A DNA stretch of 16,458 nt from JBDTLH01 sp039934875. Lineage in GTDB: Bacteria; Acidobacteriota; Terriglobia; Terriglobales; Acidobacteriaceae. The position numbers and the translations under genes are program-made. The notes beneath the pieces were generated by a model. It was not told the origin of the DNA, searched no databases, and saw only the letters and a program-made list of their open reading frames with translations. The stretch is from positions 1 to 16,458 of the forward strand of contig JBDTLH010000284.1 of the NCBI GenBank assembly GCA_039934875.1, read 5' to 3'. This document shows positions 14,969 through 16,458 of this stretch, one piece after another (the stretch's first letter is position 1; every line of letters starts with the position of its first letter).

Positions 14969-15468
14969 ACTTTACCGCCGCGGTGATTACCGTCAGCGAC
15001 TCCTGCGCCAAGGGCGAACGTGAAGACCTCTCCGGCGCGGTCGTCGCCAGCCTGCTCAGTGCAGCCGGGTACATTATTGCGGAGCGCGCCATCGTTCCCG
15101 ATGAGATTGCGCAAATTCGCACAGCGCTGCTGGCCTGCACCGACGCGGATCCCTCGTTGCAACCTGCGGTACAGTTGGTCGTGACCACCGGGGGAACTGG
15201 CATTACCGCACGCGATGTCACGCCAGAGGCGACCTTGCCGCTGTGTGAAAAGTTGCTAACCGGCATTGCAGAGTTGATACGTCTTGAGGGCCGCGCACAG
15301 ACCCCGCTGGCTGCGCTTTCACGGGCATTGTGCGGCACCCGTCGGCAATCGCTGATCTTGAATCTGCCGGGCAGCCCGCAGGGCGCCGTGGCGTCGTTGA
15401 AGATCGCACTTCCCTTGTTGCGGCACGCGCTTGAGTTGCTCGCCGGCAATACCCGCCACCCGGGCTGA
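14965..15468 (+). CDS. mogA: MogA/MoaB-family molybdopterin adenylyltransferase
   Basis: This gene encodes 167 residues. The ATG overlaps the moaC stop as ATGA. The MoCF/MogA fold is shown by AVITVSDSCAKGEREDLSG (6-24), VTTGGTGITARDVTPEAT (73-90) and the C-terminal LNLPGSPQGAV. Proteins of this type bind molybdopterin and transfer AMP from ATP to it, preparing it for metal insertion by MoeA, which is encoded two genes upstream. MogA and MoaB are hard to separate by sequence alone. The co-operonic moeA and moaC make a role in Moco synthesis nearly certain, while the exact symbol is less so. The protein is complete at both ends. Confidence 0.9.
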   Translation: MNFTAAVITVSDSCAKGEREDLSGAVVASLLSAAGYIIAERAIVPDEIAQIRTALLACTDADPSLQPAVQLVVTTGGTGITARDVTPEATLPLCEKLLTGIAELIRLEGRAQTPLAALSRALCGTRRQSLILNLPGSPQGAVASLKIALPLLRHALELLAGNTRHPG

Positions 15469-15471
15469 TAC

Positions 15472-15480
15472 TGATAAAAT
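15472..15480 (+). promoter_or_regulatory. Candidate extended -10 promoter of DedA-like gene
   Basis: TGATAAAAT fits TGnTATAAT, with TAAAAT matching 5 of 6. It starts 4 bp after the mogA stop. Transcription would begin near 15487, inside the pyrimidine-rich repeat, giving a leader of about 75 nt to the TTG at 15563. No -35 box is seen. Confidence 0.35.
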
Positions 15481-15482
15481 TC

Positions 15483-15518
15483 GTCTTTGTCGTTGTCTCC
15501 GTCTCGGTCTTCGTCTTT
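15483..15518 (+). repeat. Six tandem pyrimidine-rich hexamers (GTCnnn)
   Basis: The units are GTCTTT, GTCGTT, GTCTCC, GTCTCG, GTCTTC and GTCTTT, in phase and without gaps, within a longer C/T-rich tract that runs to about 15542. A doubled CTGATA (15465-15476) sits just before it. The tract lies between mogA and the DedA-like gene and is unlike the surrounding coding DNA. Confidence 0.75.
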
Positions 15519-15562
15519 TCGGTCTTGATCTCCACTCCTCCGTTTCGCATAGGGCGCTCCAC

Positions 15563-16198
15563 TTGAGGCTTTTCAAAAGTTTATTCGCCAGGTATTCCGC
15601 TTGGATGCTGGGGTTGCTGGCACACCTCGGCCCCTGGGGCGTCTTCGTCGCGGCAATCACGGACAATCTGCTGCCCGTAATTCCGGTGGATGCGGTGGTG
15701 GCCAGCTATGTTTATCGCGAACCGCGTCGCATGTGGTTTTACGTCATCCTGGCGACCACGGGTGCGATGCTGGGGTCATTGGTGTGGTTCTTCATCGGAC
15801 GCGCCGGTGGGGAGTTGCTGCTGTTGAAACGCATCAATCGCGCCAAGCTCGAATCGCTGCAAGCCCGGTACCGCAAGCAGGAGTTCTTTTTTATCGCCAT
15901 CCCCTGCATGCTGCCCCCGCCCACTCCGCTGAAGCTGATCATTCTTGCTGCCGGCGCCTTCGGCATGAGCACCTGGATGTACGTGGTTTCCACCCTGGCC
16001 GGACGTTTTGCGCGCTTCCTCATCCTCAGCCTTCTGGTCGTCCACTTCGGGCCGCAGATCGTCGGCATCATAATGGGCACGGCCAAGCGGCATGGGGTGG
16101 CGCTGTTGGCGGCCATTTGCGCCGCGATTGTTCTCACTGTGGTGTGGAAGAAGATAGCGCGCAAACGGCGGAGAACGGCCTCGGTTAAGCCAAAGTGA
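15563..16198 (+). CDS. DedA/VTT-family inner-membrane protein
   Basis: This gene encodes 211 residues from TTG at 15563, with AGGG about 9 nt upstream. ATG at 15605 is the alternative, and the frame is open back to 15431 but would then include the hexamer tract and overlap mogA. Hydrophobic segments lie at WMLGLLAHLGPWGVFVAAIT, WFYVILATTGAMLGSLVWFF, FFFIAIP...LKLIILAAGAF, RFLILSLLVVHF and VALLAAICAAIVLTVVW, giving about five membrane spans. The order of re-entrant-like helices, the GRAGG block and PPPTPLKLIILAAG fit the VTT (SNARE-associated/DedA) domain, in a subgroup with LPPPxP instead of the Arg-containing motif of classic DedA. Proteins of the family are implicated in lipid scrambling and membrane homeostasis. 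The C-terminal tail is strongly basic. The specific role is unknown. Confidence 0.75.
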   Translation: MRLFKSLFARYSAWMLGLLAHLGPWGVFVAAITDNLLPVIPVDAVVASYVYREPRRMWFYVILATTGAMLGSLVWFFIGRAGGELLLLKRINRAKLESLQARYRKQEFFFIAIPCMLPPPTPLKLIILAAGAFGMSTWMYVVSTLAGRFARFLILSLLVVHFGPQIVGIIMGTAKRHGVALLAAICAAIVLTVVWKKIARKRRRTASVKPK

Positions 16199-16199
16199 A

Positions 16200-16223
16200 G
16201 AGCCCGGCGCAGGGGCCGGGCTC
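16200..16223. terminator. GC-rich hairpin between convergent genes
   Basis: Perfect 9-bp arms GAGCCCGGC (16200-16208) and GCCGGGCTC (16215-16223) surround a GCAGGG loop. It begins 2 bp after the DedA-like stop and lies between convergent genes, so it could serve both. There is no T-run; the 3' flank CGTTATG is the same as after the hairpin before moeA. Confidence 0.65.
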
Positions 16224-16243
16224 GTTATGTCTGCCAATAAATG

Positions 16244-16458
16244 CTACACGGCAGCAATGTTATCGCGCGATGTGAACACCCGCTCCGCCGCGGCAAACAC
16301 ATGCGGGGCGCCGAACGCCAGGGCGGTAAAGAGGAGATCGCTGAGCAGGGTCGAGCGGAAGAACGGAACACCCGCCGATAACGCCAGGCTTACGCCGTGC
16401 AAGTCCTGCGGATACATACCGGGTATGACCCACGGAGACACCGCATTACTGACTAGGA
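16244..16458 (-). CDS. DUF6580-like membrane protein, C-terminal fragment
   Basis: The frame is open from the right edge of the window to TAG at 16246-16244, so only the last ~70 residues are present and the start lies beyond the window. The visible part reads SNAVSPWVIPGMYPQ, then AGVPFFRSTLLSDLLFTALAFG. The pattern of an MYP turn, PFF-R-[NS]-TLL-x-DLL-[FY]-TAL-FG and a final hydrophobic helix resembles the C-terminus of the DUF6580 family of small integral membrane proteins, which I recall with PFFRNTLLGDL. The function of that family is not known. A GTG at 16441 could serve as an internal start but would cut the conserved region. The gene is convergent with the DedA-like gene. Confidence 0.6.
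   Translation of the reverse strand, partial: LVSNAVSPWVIPGMYPQDLHGVSLALSAGVPFFRSTLLSDLLFTALAFGAPHVFAAAERVFTSRDNIAAV

Overview
The window looks like a stretch of chromosome from an acidobacterium, probably of the Terriglobia/Koribacter type. The evidence is the high-GC coding style, two secreted M13 metallopeptidase paralogues, an MCE protein with a long repeat tail, a glycine-zipper lipoprotein, a carboxypeptidase-regulatory/TPR protein, an exported creatininase-family enzyme, and a GC-rich intergenic palindrome of the GGGCTaaAGCCC kind. This placement is inferred from gene content only. No 16S rRNA, tRNA, phage, transposase or CRISPR array is visible.

Layout: the left end holds the tail of a GH37 trehalase (+), then convergent to it a small exported helix-hairpin-helix (ComEA-like) protein (-), and an exported creatininase-family hydrolase (-). 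Divergent from the latter is an orphan MCE/MlaD-type membrane-anchored lipid-transport protein (+) whose C-terminal half is five consecutive repeats of exactly 34 residues. A 284-bp intergenic region with two strong hairpins and about six degenerate 14-18 bp tandem units follows. Next come two M13 (neprilysin-like) secreted zinc peptidases on the + strand (3251-5422 and 6477-8555), separated by a glycine-zipper lipoprotein on the opposite strand. A textbook hairpin terminator lies between the first peptidase and the lipoprotein.

The right half is mainly housekeeping and cofactor genes on the + strand. selB (selenocysteine-specific elongation factor) overlaps purN (purine synthesis) by 4 bp, and queE (queuosine precursor synthesis) starts 3 bp after purN. 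A secreted carboxypeptidase-regulatory-like/TPR protein follows. After a hairpin comes a compact molybdenum-cofactor set, moeA-moaC-mogA, with a 7-bp gap and then a 4-bp ATGA overlap. A DedA/VTT-type membrane protein follows, preceded by a pyrimidine-rich hexamer repeat and an extended -10 element. At the right edge is the C-terminal part of a DUF6580-like membrane protein on the - strand, convergent with the DedA-like gene across a GC-rich hairpin.

Functionally, the left and middle parts concern the cell envelope and secreted proteins (trehalose degradation, peptide hydrolysis, lipid trafficking, lipoprotein). The right part supplies translation and cofactor functions (Sec incorporation, purine, 7-deazaguanine, molybdopterin). 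SelB and three Moco genes lie within 7 kb, which would suit a selenocysteine-type molybdoenzyme such as formate dehydrogenase elsewhere in the genome, but none is visible here. I see no convincing undescribed multi-gene system. The most unusual items are the repeat tail of the MCE protein, the tandem-unit intergenic region before the first peptidase, and the hexamer repeat before the DedA-like gene.
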